From Istiophorus platypterus (lineage: Eukaryota > Chordata > Actinopteri > Istiophoriformes > Istiophoridae), in assembly GCA_016859345.1 (NCBI GenBank), contig CM029116.1, forward strand, positions 7,934,143-7,998,142: DNA of 64,000 nt, given 5' to 3'. Positions 30,841 through 44,000 of the stretch are shown here, piece by piece (within the stretch, counting starts at the first letter, position 1; each line of letters starts with the position of its first letter). The translations under genes were made by a program, and so were the position numbers. Under the pieces are notes generated by a model. The model was not told the origin of the DNA, searched no databases, and saw only the letters and a program-made list of their open reading frames with translations.

Positions 30841-33683
30841 CCTATGGGTTCATCACTACATTTCCTGCGACACCTTTCACTTGCAAGTAGACATTGATCC
30901 GTTGTTAATATAAAGGTATTGATTACGGCAGTTTTAAATTACAGCCACTAAAAAGAAAAAGAAAATAAGAATAAGATTTAAAAAAAACTGAGTATCTAAC
31001 TTTGCTCTTGTATTTAGGTGCGACATCAGCTGCTCGTGACTGAATGCGATTAGAGATTTTCTTTTTTCTTTTTTTTTTCTCATCGTCCCAGTCATAGGTG
31101 GTTGCTGCCCCTGAAGCCTCACACACTTCACACCAAGGAGAGGGCCGGTGAGACCGCGGGCCATGTGACAACATTTTTGTTGTAACTGCTCCGCACTCTC
31201 CCACCCTCTGCAGCATTTCATTATTTCCGAACCCATGAGCTCAAACAATTTGTCTGTTCAGCTCGGTCAGCTCTGGCCTTTGATGTGAGCTCCCTGGTGC
31301 TGCGGCCGTGTTCATTAGCTAACAATCAGTGTGTTTTTGGAGGGGAGTGGGAGGGTAGGAGCACGAAATAGAAGTGGCCAACTCTCTTTACTCCGGTCTG
31401 AATTAATAAATCGCGACAAGCAGTAAGCGAAAACAACGACGCCGATACACAGGCAGAAAGACAGAAAAAAGGCAAATTTTTTTTTCAAGGATACTCTTAA
31501 AGGTTAAAGTTGGACGCTGAAATCCGTCTTGATGGCAACTTCTCTGGGTGGGGTCCTTAAAGAATGTTGAAAGGAACCCGCCGCTGTTTTACGAGGTAAC
31601 AAAACTAAACACATTTGCTGACGGATTCATTAAGTGTGAAAAAATGCCCCTTGCAGCCATCTGCCAAAAACTTAAGAAAGGAAAAAGGAGTGGTAACCAG
31701 AGCCCACCAACACAGCGTTATTTACCCACAGCGCCTGCACAAACACGCAGATGGTAGCAGTGATGGATTAGGCAGAGGTTATCCCAGTCAGCCAATGGCG
31801 TGATAATAGAGTGAGTGCTTTTGGGCCGGGAGGACATGGACGCTGAAGTGATGAAAGTGAAGTCCAAGAAGGGAGATTTCTGTCCAACATACCATAGAGG
31901 ATTAAGTATCTGGTTTCTCCTCCTGCTCTTAATCTGGACCAGAGGGGACGATTGTCCCTTTGCTAGAGAACACATATTGATAGTGTTGGTGCCAAATCCA
32001 AAGCCAGGTTAACACTGGGAATTAAACACAGGCACTTAGAGCGGGAGGGCCTGGATTAGGGATGCCACTGTTAATTCCTTTGTCAATGTTTTGAGGGCAT
32101 AATTTCAGTTTGAGGAGTTCACAGTATTCAAGGAGACACTTCTTACTTTCTGAGGACAGACGGGTGACAGGAGGGAGTTGTGGGTGGTCAGTAGCCTTCC
32201 AGTCGACGCAGGTGTGACAAAAACCCGGCAGCCTCGGTGGCTTCGCTCTGTGAACCGATGATGAAGAGGGTGCTGAGTTAGACGGGATGGAGAGTCGTGT
32301 GAAATGGGTCAGTTAGTAACTATCACAGGTGTAGACAGTGGAAGAGGCTGAAGGTGACAGAGACTGATGGCCGCTGGCCTAAATGACTCCTTCACTTCAC
32401 GTGGGAGAGAAACCGCAGTCTGTCTGTCTGTCTATCTATCTAATAGCTCTGCAAGTCTCCAAATGTCACCTCAAAAACGTATTTATAAAAGTGATTATAA
32501 TTTGTTAATCATTTAGTCTATAAATATGAAAAAGCGGCCATCACAAGTCTCCAGATTCGATGTAGACTTACTTAGTTTGCTTGTTCTATCCGTGCAACAG
32601 GCCAAAACCCAGACACTCACGTTATAATAATATAAAGTAGAAAAAAGCAGCAAACTCACACATTTTAGACACAATCAAGTTTGTGGTGATCTCTATTGAA
32701 TAAAAGTATTGTTTTAAACCGATATGATATCCCTGGTAAAAATTAGTAAATTAGTAAGAAGAAATTGTAAGCGGACTTTAAGTAAAGCTTTTTGTCAAAC
32801 AGCTGGCATATTAATCAATTAATCGTTTCACCACTAAACTCATCACTTGTGTAGCTACCATTCCAATCCTGCCTGGAAAATAATGCAACATTTGTTCACA
32901 TAATCTCACCTCAGGGTCCACTAGTAGCCATTCTGGAGCTTTCGATTGTGTCATACGATCTTTCTCTGTATATCTGTGTTTTGTTTGGGGGGTTTTTTTG
33001 TTTGTTTGTTTGAGATCTTTTTACGGATTTCCAGTCCATAATGTTTCTTAAATGTTTAGTCTGAAAGTTTATTCTGGACCTTGGAGAGATCAGAGTAAAA
33101 AACAATCTAAGCACAAGGTCCATTTACCAATTGTTCTGGAGCTTTCATACGGACACAGATTCAGCAGGAAAATAAATCCAGGAAAACTCCACCTGCTGAA
33201 GAAGACAGTATGATAGACTCAAAAGCTCCAGAACAGCTACAGCTATTGTTTCCGAGGTCAGGAATGAACTCCATATATCAATTGTAACATTAAATATTTT
33301 TGCAATCATTGCAAACTTCTGTAATGTACTAAAAAAGTAATGTTTTAAAATAAACAAAACACAACCAACAGCAACGAGGAACATGAAGACTCCAACCCTG
33401 TTTGAAAGAAAGTTGCCAGATATTTTCTTCAATAACAAACTAAAATTCCAAACTTACTGAAGGCGTATCGTACCATACTTAAATTGTGTCTTTATTTTTG
33501 TTATTCCCTGTGTTTAGCCAGTAGGCTCCAGATTAATACGGGTCATTACAATACACCAATGACACAGTTTTTATAAGCTTTAAAAAATAACTGATTGTTA
33601 TTTTATTTTACTTATTTCACAAAGTAAATTCAGACTCTGAAAACAGATTCCCAGGACACATTTGAGTGCAATAATGGTGGTCT

Positions 33684-33689
33684 TTTATT
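33684..33689 (-). terminator. nectin3: Poly(A) signal AATAAA, likely nectin3
   Basis: The minus strand reads TTTGCAATAAAAGACC, followed by a T/G-containing stretch (CATTATTGC...AAATGTGTCC). The upstream minus-strand sequence is T-rich and UTR-like. It is the best 3' end for a nectin3 transcript with a ~3.8-kb UTR; other hexamers further in (for example near 34046 and 35590) could give shorter forms. Confidence 0.45.
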
Positions 33690-36600
33690 GCAAACAAAAA
33701 AGGAACAAAATACAATCTATCGCACTTTCATCTCTGATTCCTCTGAGACATCAATCATTCAAGGAACAACATACAAAATAATTGGTCAGAAACTCCCGAG
33801 AACAAATACAAAAATGCAGTGAAAACAGGATCGCCCTCTACGTTATGAGACAAGAGCTCCTCGGGCGCTTGTAAGATAAACTAATACTCTGTGAAAATTA
33901 CAGACCTCATACAAAAAATAAGATTTTTTTTCCAATAAAAAAAACAAAACAAAACAAAACAAAAAAAAAAACAGCCAGAATATTTACAGGACAATAATAT
34001 TTTCTATGAATCTGGCCTGCCTCAGTTCCCAGTAAAACTATATTTATTACAATTTTCTCAGTAACCAACTTGTTACATATGTCCGTTCAACGTGTATAAG
34101 GCATGACAATCAACCTTTTGTCTATTCTGGTGTTTTGATAACAGCAAATCTTAAATATCAAGATGGAAGACATATTAAAGGGCCAGTCAGCCCCCCTCTT
34201 TAATGATATTCATATTCATATCATTTATATTATTAATATGAATTCTTTTTCTTGTCATTTTTAAAGTTTCTGTGCATTGCTCAGCCCTTCTAAGGCACCA
34301 ACTATTCAGTAGGGGAGTCCAGAACAAACTGTACATGAACATCTAATTCAGCTGAGAGAACCACTAATCCTACGCTAACCCATTAGCATTATGTACATGT
34401 TTATAAACATTAGTGATGAGAAATAATGAGCTTAGTAGGCAGCGAATAACTTAATTTACATGCAACCAGTTGACCAAAATCATCCAAAGGGATACAAAAA
34501 AACATTCATCACTTCAGCTCATTTTGATTTTGTCCAACAGTCTTAAGATTTGAGGCAGAAACTCATGAAAAGATCAGCGACAGAAGGTTGCATGGAGCGA
34601 CTTTGCCAAATAAGAGACAAGTTTACAGCTATGAATCTGTCTTTTAAAAAATGTGCGCATGCAGACATGGATGTGCTATTTACTGTCGCCAGGTTCCAGC
34701 AATTTTGTTGACAAGTGCCGTGAGAAAAAAAAAAAAAAGAAAGTTAATTAAAAAGCTGAAGGTCTGAGGTGAGGACTGCTCTCTGAATGTGGGCAGCAGC
34801 GGCAGATTTGTGGTGAACGGGTGCGTGCATGCGTGCGACGATGAGAGTGAGAGCGAGCTAAAGCGATTAAAGCAGTTTATTCTCAGACATCTAAACCTTA
34901 GACCGAAGCCCTGGCATGGCAAAACAAGGGTGGAGAAGGGTTAAGTAAAAAAAAAAAAATTAAAAAAGGAGAGAAAATGCGCACCCATAATCTATAAAAC
35001 CCCAATATGAAAGGAGGAGTCCTCAAAATATACCCAGCCCCCCGTCCCGATCACACTGTGATACACATATCTGGTTCCCTCTTCTGGCACCAAACACCAT
35101 GATCGACTAAACAGGGATCTTTCCAAAAAGGGTATGTTTTCCCTTTCGCGTGAGGCTTAGTAGAGGCCACTTTGATCCATGTATCATTCCTGAGGAAACA
35201 AAAATGGAGCACTAAGTGGAAAAGTGCAAGGTCAACTCAAGCAGTGAGAGATGAGATCACTGATGATGTCAACTCTTTTGTTTCAACTTAATGTCACTGG
35301 GGTTGTTGTTTGTAGGGAAAGAAAAATATATATATATAAATCTCTTGGGGAGCCATTACGGAGACAGCTCCAACCTAGATGGTCTTAAACCAATTTTTTT
35401 TTTTTTTTTCACCCATGGATTAAGTTTCTACTTTCCATGATCGCTGTATATCCTCAGTAGAACTGCCGAGCAGCCAAACCCCAACATTTTATCCTGTTCT
35501 GTGATCAGTAGTGATGTCAGACACTCACAGTGTTTCCAAGGTATTAATCATACTTCAAACACATACAAACTGAAGATGAAGGTTTGGTTTATTAGTGCTC
35601 CTTTTTCACTAAGTATTTTGCTCATTTGCTATCCTGAATCTTGGCGGTGGAATGTCGAGCGGGAGCAGTGAAACTGTTGGTGGTTCATGGAGCCACATAA
35701 TGTCAGATGATGACAGCTGTTACAGTCACATCTGGTATTTATAACACATTGCTTTGATCTCCCGTTTAAATAAAAAAAACTATAATGACCGATTGGTGTT
35801 AGTCTTGCAGACAGAAATCAGAGGATAAGGAGGAAGGAAAATGGCACCGACAGCGATGCAGCCTGTTATCATGGAGTAGGCCAAGCCCGGTTGGCTTTCT
35901 TTGATGTTCGCTCTCAAATGTAATAAGAGTTGTGCTATTTCACCGCAAGAAAGTGGCTGCATTAATATATTTCAATACTGCTGATGTTGTACTTGTTTAA
36001 AGTTATAAACCCTATGACTTTCATTAAATCAAACTCCATTTATGATACTATTTATGGGTGACACTTTTTTGTGCAGTAGCCATTTAATTTGTTCACATTC
36101 AGTTTTTTCTCTCTACATAGTAGTTTTTGTCAGTGGTGGCAGTGTCCATTATTCCTGCACTGGATTCAGCTTGACTACCTTAGCACAAGGGATTCACAGA
36201 AAAACGATAAACGCATGTAATCCAACGTAATTTCTTTAACTACTGTTTACGGTTTCCTCCCTTTAAGCCGTGTCAGAGCTGCATTAAGTTGCAGCTAATC
36301 CAAAACAAACATCCTTCTGCTGCTGCTTCACATTAATAGCATTCATCTAATGTATCACTGGGTGGTGGTTATTGTGAAACAGCCACAGGAAACAAAGCGC
36401 TTGTTTCTGAAGTTAGTGCTGACTGCTTTCATTTGATTTTGCACCACACCTCCAACTCCAATGTATGGTAACTGTACTTTACTCTCTCCTGTGGTTGTTG
36501 GAAACCTACTTGTGCCATGTGCAGCATGAAATCAGATCAAGGTTGCAAATATTTTAAAAGAATTATTTATCAAAAAAACATGAGTTTGTTTGGTTGAGCT

Positions 36601-37431
36601 AAAGTGAAGTTGAAAGTAAAATCACTACCACAGGGAGCAACCTCTATCTCTCTGTCAGGTGACGGGTTTGTGATTTCATGAATAATTTACAGAACATACA
36701 AAGTTTGCCAAATATATTGAATAACATCTTTGAGTTTACAAGGGGCAATGTTTTTGTAATGTACTGTTGAAGCATTAGTCACCCTTTTTTTCCCGTCGGT
36801 CGATACCTGTGTAATTCTCCCTTTTAATCACATGACATTCCCTTTAACTTGATGATACATTTTGTTTTTTCATCATGCAATATAATTTTCTTTAAATACT
36901 GGTTGCAGCCATGATAAACATATCACCTGTATGAAATCACTGTAATGCTGTAATCAAGAGACTGATTTGGAAAATGCCACTCAAGTTGTAAAGTTTTATG
37001 GGAGCAGAGCTCAGTCAGTCAGGGGAATAAATACATCACTTATGAGAATCTGAATGCCTGACCAGTGACCTGTTTTAAAGACAGGTGCAAACATAAACAA
37101 GCAGGATACGAAACCTCATTTGCACCAGTCGAAACTTAAACTGTATGCCAAAGCCTCTGAAGTCAACACAGATAATACCACTGAGGCCTTCAGGCGATTT
37201 GTAGCTCCTCGAAATGCTACAAAATTGTAATGCAATCCACAAACACATCCTTAAGGTTAAGTGGTTACAATCAAGGCAGAGCAGTATTGTTCAAAGAGCT
37301 CATTGTGAAACTGAGCTGAGAAATTTTATTCATCCTTTAACTGAAATGACACAACCTTTAATGATATTTATATCTGTCACTTGTTAAATTATTCTCAGTC
37401 ATTTTTCTGTTTTTTTCCTTTGCTTCTTTCC
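33690..37431 (-). other. nectin3: Probable long 3'UTR of nectin3
   Basis: It follows the nectin3 stop with no splice or coding signal on either strand. It includes an AAAAC-rich stretch at 33935-33972 and several minus-strand AATAAA/ATTAAA-like hexamers. Long 3'UTRs are usual in nectin genes. Continuity is inferred, not shown. Confidence 0.4.
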
Positions 37432-38087
37432 TCAAACATACCACTCCCTGCGTGAGATCACAGAGCCATCCATGTGGGACACATAGTCGCTGTCTGTACC
37501 ATTGTCGTAGCAGTCCTCCGGGAGGTAGGGGGAGCCGTTGTTCACTATGGGACTGTGCACGGGAGGCCCGCAGGGGTGCATGTTTTGGGTGTTGTAGTGA
37601 TCAGGGTAGTAGTTTCCCTCCTTCAGACCCCTTTGGGCGTCCCCCCTGTCAGCCCAGTCGTCCCTATCCTTGCGGTCGGGTGTGTAGTCGGGGTAAATGA
37701 TGTCTCCACCCAGTTTGGGTTTTAGCTCCTGGCTGCCTTTGCTTGTCTTGTCCCCGTAGACTTCCTGCAGCTCATGTGGCTGTAGCACATCCAGCTGAGA
37801 CTCCTTCTGCATGTCGGAGGGTCCCAGGTACTGTTTGGTGTAGTAATCGCCCCTGAAGGTTCTGCGCTGGCGCATAAAACATGCCCCACCCAGGATCAGC
37901 AAGAGGATAAGGAACAGAACTCCACCGACTGCCCCGCCAACTATAGTACCCAGGCTGCTGTCAGGTAAGGAAGCCAGGGTTGGGGAGGTGAACAGGGCCC
38001 TTTGCTGGTCCGCAGCAGTGCTGGTTCCAGATGTATCATGGAGGAGGGATGCAGTGGTGCTGGGGGCTGGAGTGGTGGGGGGAGGAT
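37432..38087 (-). CDS. nectin3: nectin3 terminal exon: stalk, TM, cytoplasmic tail
   Basis: Starts with the split Asp codon, then PPPTTPAPSTTASLL (Pro/Thr/Ser stalk), the Gly-rich TM helix, and a ~150-residue tail ending E-W-Y-V before TGA at 37432-37434. The conserved membrane-proximal RRTFRGDY and SDMQKESQLDVLQ identify nectin-3. The middle of the tail is rich in Asp, Tyr and Pro. Confidence 0.93.
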
Positions 38088-41000
38088 CTACAGAGTGAAC
38101 ATGTGATGAAAAGATTTAAACCAGGGAGAAACTAAGGCAGACAGAGTGAGAAATCATAAAAATAAAGAGGGGAAAGACTGCACTCCATGTTCTGTAACGA
38201 CTGACAAAGCAAAGATGAATGGTTTTCGATTTATTCATAACAACAATGTGCAGTGTCCGGGCTGAGACAGGCCCCCTGAGACCAAAGAATCTGTTGAAAG
38301 CTGTGCTGTAGAGCAAAAAGTGGGAAATGCGAGGAGCAGAAAGAGGTTAAGTGCTAAATGTCAAAGTGTATGTGTCCATGAGAGAGACATGGAGAGGGAT
38401 AGAAGGACATGTGCTCATGAGCATCTGAGTGAGTGTGATTAGCTCTTCCCCTTTTCTTTCCAAGCCTTGCTGTGGGGAAGTCATGTGAGAAGATGAAACA
38501 CTGTGGGATCGATGTGAGGTTCCTGCATCTGATTTGTCCTCCGGTGGCCGGCATTTGTGATAGCTGCCAGAGCCAGAGAGAAAAGAGCCATGAGGAGCTC
38601 AAGGTCAGGATAAATGTCTCCATTCTGACCTCCACCCTCTGGGGCTAAGAGCAGCCCGATACCACTAGTCGATCCCTGCACAGGCACATCAAAGCCCTGA
38701 CTACAAGGCAATATGACTCGCACTGGTAGAGGTCTGCAACTCCAGGTGGTTTTAAGGTACTAGTTATCAAAACCGGAATCCCCGTAGCGCCGTAATGATT
38801 TCCACAATTTGTGTGATTTTTTGTAACTGAGTCAGAATCTAATTACCTGCAATTATACACTGTGTGTGAGCTTGAAGGATCAGGGGTAAAGTAAAAGCAT
38901 GAGGAAGGACAATGGAGATAGATCAAGGTCAGTGGACTGATACAAAGGCAATCAACTCCTCCGTCAATCACCGTCAATCCCAGCCTGCAGCACAACATTT
39001 TAAACTAATGTTGTTTAGGAGCATCTGCAACCATGTAGTTGATCTGAAAGAAGAGTAGCCAAGAACCACAAGGCTGCAGACACAACTGGGAATGTGAAAC
39101 AGCTAAACCAAGCAGCCCCGAAGGGGGGAGGGAATATAACTGAGCTCAACCTGGCTATCTGCACGGGGGAGGGAGGCGAGTGCCCACATGCCCAAGTCTT
39201 AATTTTTTGACAAGAGAAGCAAGATAATTGCTCAATGCAAGTCCATCCTGGACAGGATGTCAGCTGTGCTTTCGTTTGGATCAGGACTCCCAACCCAGCC
39301 TGTACACAGATGGAGCCTGACAGCATTTTTTGGAGCTTCTCCAGCTCATTCCTCTTGACAGTGAGAAACCAAAAGGTCTGTGTGTGTTAGGAGAATATGT
39401 GTCCAAAAGAAGCAGTTGCTTTGTTTGGAAATGGATTAAAAGGCACAGAGGAAAAGTGAAAATAAAAAGTGATGCAGAGTTCTCAGGATACACGCCCTGA
39501 CTTTGCAACAATGAATTCAAGTAGCAAAACATGGGACAGACCAAGAGAGCAGATGGGAGTAGTTTAGTATGTTGCAGGTTTTCTGACAAGGATTAATGTC
39601 AGTGAAACAAAAGCATTTAACAAACTCAAAAGCGGGGAAACACTTTTAAATGACTTGGGAAAGTCCCCTCTCTAACTATTAGTATTAATCTGTGAAGTGT
39701 TAAATTTAACTATATCACTTGATCACTTTTCATACAGGACTGCTTTAAGAAGAATATACTGTTGATTAACAAATTTCATGGGGTAGGGATATGAACTTCT
39801 GTGTACTGCAAATCTATGAACACATTTCATTACATCCCGCTGTGAAACCTGACCTTAAACAAAACAAAGAAAAAGGTTACAAGAGAGGACACTTTGCAGA
39901 ACCAGCAGGGATAAACACCCACTTTCTTATCTGGGAAATCTAATGTTGCCAAAACCACAAACATGGAAACGTTTGGTACTGATACTCTTTATCTGCACTC
40001 AGTGCTACTCCGTTGCCAGGAATGTGTGAAAGTGGATCTGGGCAGGGGCATCTATACAGAGGCTTAGCTCTGCTAAGGTGTTGAACTAAGGGCGGATCAT
40101 ACTGGGTGGGTAATCTTACATCTGAGAGGCAAGATGAATGTCAAAAGACACTTATATCTTAGTTATCAAAAGGTCATTTATTTAAGTAAGCAGATGATTA
40201 GAAAAAAAAAAACCCACCTAATTTAACATTTTTAGAAACTGAGTGAGGAGGTCAATACATACCTTGTACCCAGAGATTTACATTCTGACTGCGAAGACCG
40301 ATGTCATTCGTCACTTCACAGCGATATACTCCAGAGTCATTGCGCTCCAGCGGGCGAGTGAAAGCAAAAGTATTGTTTGAGATCTCAACACCGTCAGGCA
40401 TTGATTGATCCAACCTGTGCAACAATGAAACATTTCATATTCATGAGTGGAGAGTACATCCTATAAAAATGTGCATTCAAAACCTTAAACATTATACATT
40501 ACACTATTATTATATCTTTAAGAGACATAACTTTGAAGGCATAATTGAAAACCTATCCGTGACTTGCAATGACATCACCGCTCTGTTGGTTCAGTTGGCC
40601 ACATGACTGCAATAACTTGAGCTGACTGCGTTTCCATCAATTGAGGGGAAAAGATTTCTACATGAGCACGCAGCCGGGAAAAAAAAGACAGAAAAAAAAT
40701 AATAAAATAAAATTAAGAGCTTGGCTGTCTCAACTTCACTGGTACTGTCAACTCTAATGAGACCATATTTCTTGTTTTCAGAGCAAGATGATGACAAAGA
40801 GTTGCCAATCGACCAGTGCTGCTCTGATGCATGAACCCTTTGGAATCTTTTATTTATAACACGCGGTCTTCCCGATGGGTGCAGCAGTGCATTTGACAGC
40901 TCCAGTGTCCAGGCTCCAAAGTTACGCTGTTGGTAATTTAGAGACAGGAGCTTCTTGGCTGCTTAATTTAAGTTTGTTTAAATATAGTTAAAATCTATGC

Positions 41001-44000
41001 AACCTGACCAATCAGAAGCTGATCTGTCATGTAGTATTTGCCTTAACATCTGTTGCTTAGTTACAAATGTTAGCCGTTGATCAACAAAACAGAAACACAT
41101 GCAAAAAAATAAAAACTCCCCATCACTCAACTTGGTAAATTCTGTCAAACTTGATTTTGCAGCCAACTAATATTGCTGATGAATTCAGCCAATTATCATT
41201 ATTGCCCTGTTAACTGTTGGTGAGATTTTACTTGAACACATGATAAACTATTAACCAGTCCCGTTTCCACTAGGCCTCTAACAACTACATTCAGTGTTCC
41301 AGATCATGTTATGTACTTTAACTTTAGCTGCTGACAACCTGAGGATAAATATCAAAAGTTTTTCATGGACTGTCTGAAAGCACCCGAATGACTGCACTCC
41401 AACACTGGTGAGGGAATCAAAGGTTACGATAATTCTGTCCGCTACATTTGGGACAGAGAAGACTCCCACATTTGAAAGACACTATTTTCACAAATTGTTT
41501 TTCAAAACGAGGATTATCAGGGGGAGCTCAAAATTAGATGGGTTTAGCTAAAGTGCAAAGGGCAGACGTGGACTAATTGTTCAAATAGTGCTTTACTTAT
41601 TGCTTAAAAATTTGAAATACCAGCAACGTGTACCAGGTTCTGACTTTTACAGCATATAAAGGGTACCCAACCCATAAGCCTTTATACTGTATCTCAAAAT
41701 TAAAATTATAATAAACTAAATAGCGTTAACTAGAAAAAGAAAATTAGTTATTCAGATCTTGGGGAAAAAAAGTGGACTTTCTGTTTGCAATGATTTAGTT
41801 AAAGGTGAGGTTTTTTTCTGTGCCACCATTAGAGAAGCTGCCTTTTAAGTAGGTTCTTTATTAGCTTTAACATGCAGTTATAGAGGCTGATGCTTACTAT
41901 CACCACAGTATGAATGTATGGTTTTGTGTTTTGGTTGTGGTAAGTGCAAAAGACTGGTGATTTAATGAGAAACAATGTAGCAATGTCCACAAAATACTGA
42001 CATCATTGCAATTCATGAATTAGGATCATAACAGTCCTCCTACATCTGTCTTCACCCTTCTTACAGAGTAGTTTATCAGAAGTTTTGATGTTTATCTGAC
42101 GGTTTAGAAGGCGTAGAAGAAGGCATATTTTCCGGATACTGACCTGATCCATGAGAAGTTACGGGCGGGTGGGTTAGCTTTGGCACCACAGGTGAACTTC
42201 ACATTCTCTTGACCCACATACCAGTTTTTGTCACGTCCAATTATTGATACCATTGGTGCAACTGTAAAACAAATTTAAATAGAATAAAGATTATAATGTT
42301 AAAAATTAGCATTATTTCAAAAGAGCATATATATTCTATCCATAAGGTTGTGTTTTTTTTAAACATCCTACACACTAAGGTTGTTCTTGACTGCTTAAAA
42401 TAGTGAGGGACATGCAGAACATTCTATGTTCTGCATTTAAATTTAATTTTTTTTTTTTAAAGACAAAAGAATAGGACTTAATAATCAGTCATTGTGCTCC
42501 CAGCAGCCTGATGACAAACGAGCTTTCCAAAAAGGAACAAAGCATGCATTATAAGCACAGTAGCGAACAAGACAAAAACAAAGGACGTGCAGGACTGTAG
42601 CTGGGTACAGGACCTGCTGGTGAACGGGAGCCAAGAGAACAAACAAATGACTCTGGGTTGTTGGAAAGTTTGAAAATGACAGACTCACTCAGACAGTGGA
42701 TGTACTGCAGCTCATAATAAACTCTACTTTCTACCATGACATAGAAAAACACAAAGGAAGGCAGGAGGATGCCTAAATGAAGCCCAGCACATGCCACTGT
42801 AATAAAACATGGCAAACACCGACTTAGATATCCAATTGTTCATTTTGATTTCCCTGGAGGACAAATGAGGAACTCATTACAGCACACAGTAAGATGTCTC
42901 TTCATCGTGTCCACTGACCCTTTTCACGCAGTTCAATGTTGGAATTGTGCTTCTTTTGCACTTAAAATCCCTTGCCTCTGCATTTGACATGATTTATTGA
43001 GCTTGAATGCCTCTCTCTTCCTGTATTAACCTTGGGTTTTCCATGTCTCCATCCGCTGCCCACAGCAGCCTCCTGCCACTTGTGCTCCTACTGAGCCTGA
43101 TCAATATTTCATAAAATACCTTCATTAGCCTGCACTCACACAGTCCCAACATAGAGTAACCCTTAGTACTGCTTGCAGAGGAAGTATGCATCAATGATTA
43201 TAACATTAAGATGACTCTTAACGGTCCCTTTATGGGCAAGGAACGAAAGGTACGGAGCAGGCTAGTCATAAATGAAGCTATCAGCATGGGTTAATATCAA
43301 TAAGATATACTCTACTTTGAAGGGCTACACAATAAGAGCTATAATAAACATTGTAGCTCTTATACATTGTGTTTATTAACCTTTGTTATTTCAGGAACAA
43401 GTTTATTTTCCTGTATATTTGAATAATATTAGTGGCCATTAAAAATGAAATGATAAGGTAATTAAAGGTCAGTCAAAAAATTTAAATGCACTCTATAACT
43501 GAACACAGTTTACTGATTAGCCCTTATGCCTAAACAAATTCAAAACATTCAATTTCAAAGCAATTTTGTGCAGAGGGTGAAAGCTGAAGTTGTACCACAA
43601 AATCATCCAGACAAAAATTGGATTAGATTTGTATCTCTTTGTAAATTTTCAGTTGTTTTGATGGGTTTGTTGACATTTTTCTGTCCCTTGTCTTTCATGG
43701 AGTGCCTATGTCTGCTCTTTGATTTCCTAAGCATATCTATGGCTCTCCGCTCCAAGCCCCTTTATTCCAACTGCAAAAAAAAAAAATGAGTCTTGAATAT
43801 ATATGTTCAATTTTGGCTGACTTTTTAACTGTAGATTTAATGTGCTAGTGAGTATCTACAGAGGTAGGATAGTGTATGTGGGGCTGACTGAAAAGAAACT
43901 ACAGAAAGCATTTCCTCATAAAAAGGACTATGTTACCACCCAGTGCAACAATATAACATTTGTGTTTTAAATGTTTGTCTACAATCAATATGAAAACATT

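Larger units (their letters stand above)
27915..33660. other. Intergenic region between CpG element and nectin3 3' end
   Basis: No coding exon that I can support on either strand. It contains dispersed repeats at 28165-28800 and 30520-30840, a GACA-type microsatellite near 28070, and inverted/direct copies of TTCTGGAGCTTTC at about 32934, 33133 and (reverse) 33222. The rest is AT-rich without recognisable features. Confidence 0.55.

Noticed and set aside
31815..32012. 65-residue plus-strand ORF with a leucine-rich stretch (WFLLLLLIW)
   Set aside because: It looks signal-like, but it has no splice sites in phase, no following domain and no recognisable relatives. Chance is the simpler explanation.
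35780..35962. 60-residue minus-strand ORF with a hydrophobic stretch
   Set aside because: It lies within the probable nectin3 3'UTR, and no family resemblance or translation context supports it.
38116..39589. ORFs in the last nectin3 intron as alternative nectin3 exons
   Set aside because: Mammalian nectins do have alternative 3' exons, but none of these frames has an acceptor in phase 1 leading to a TM or tail sequence.
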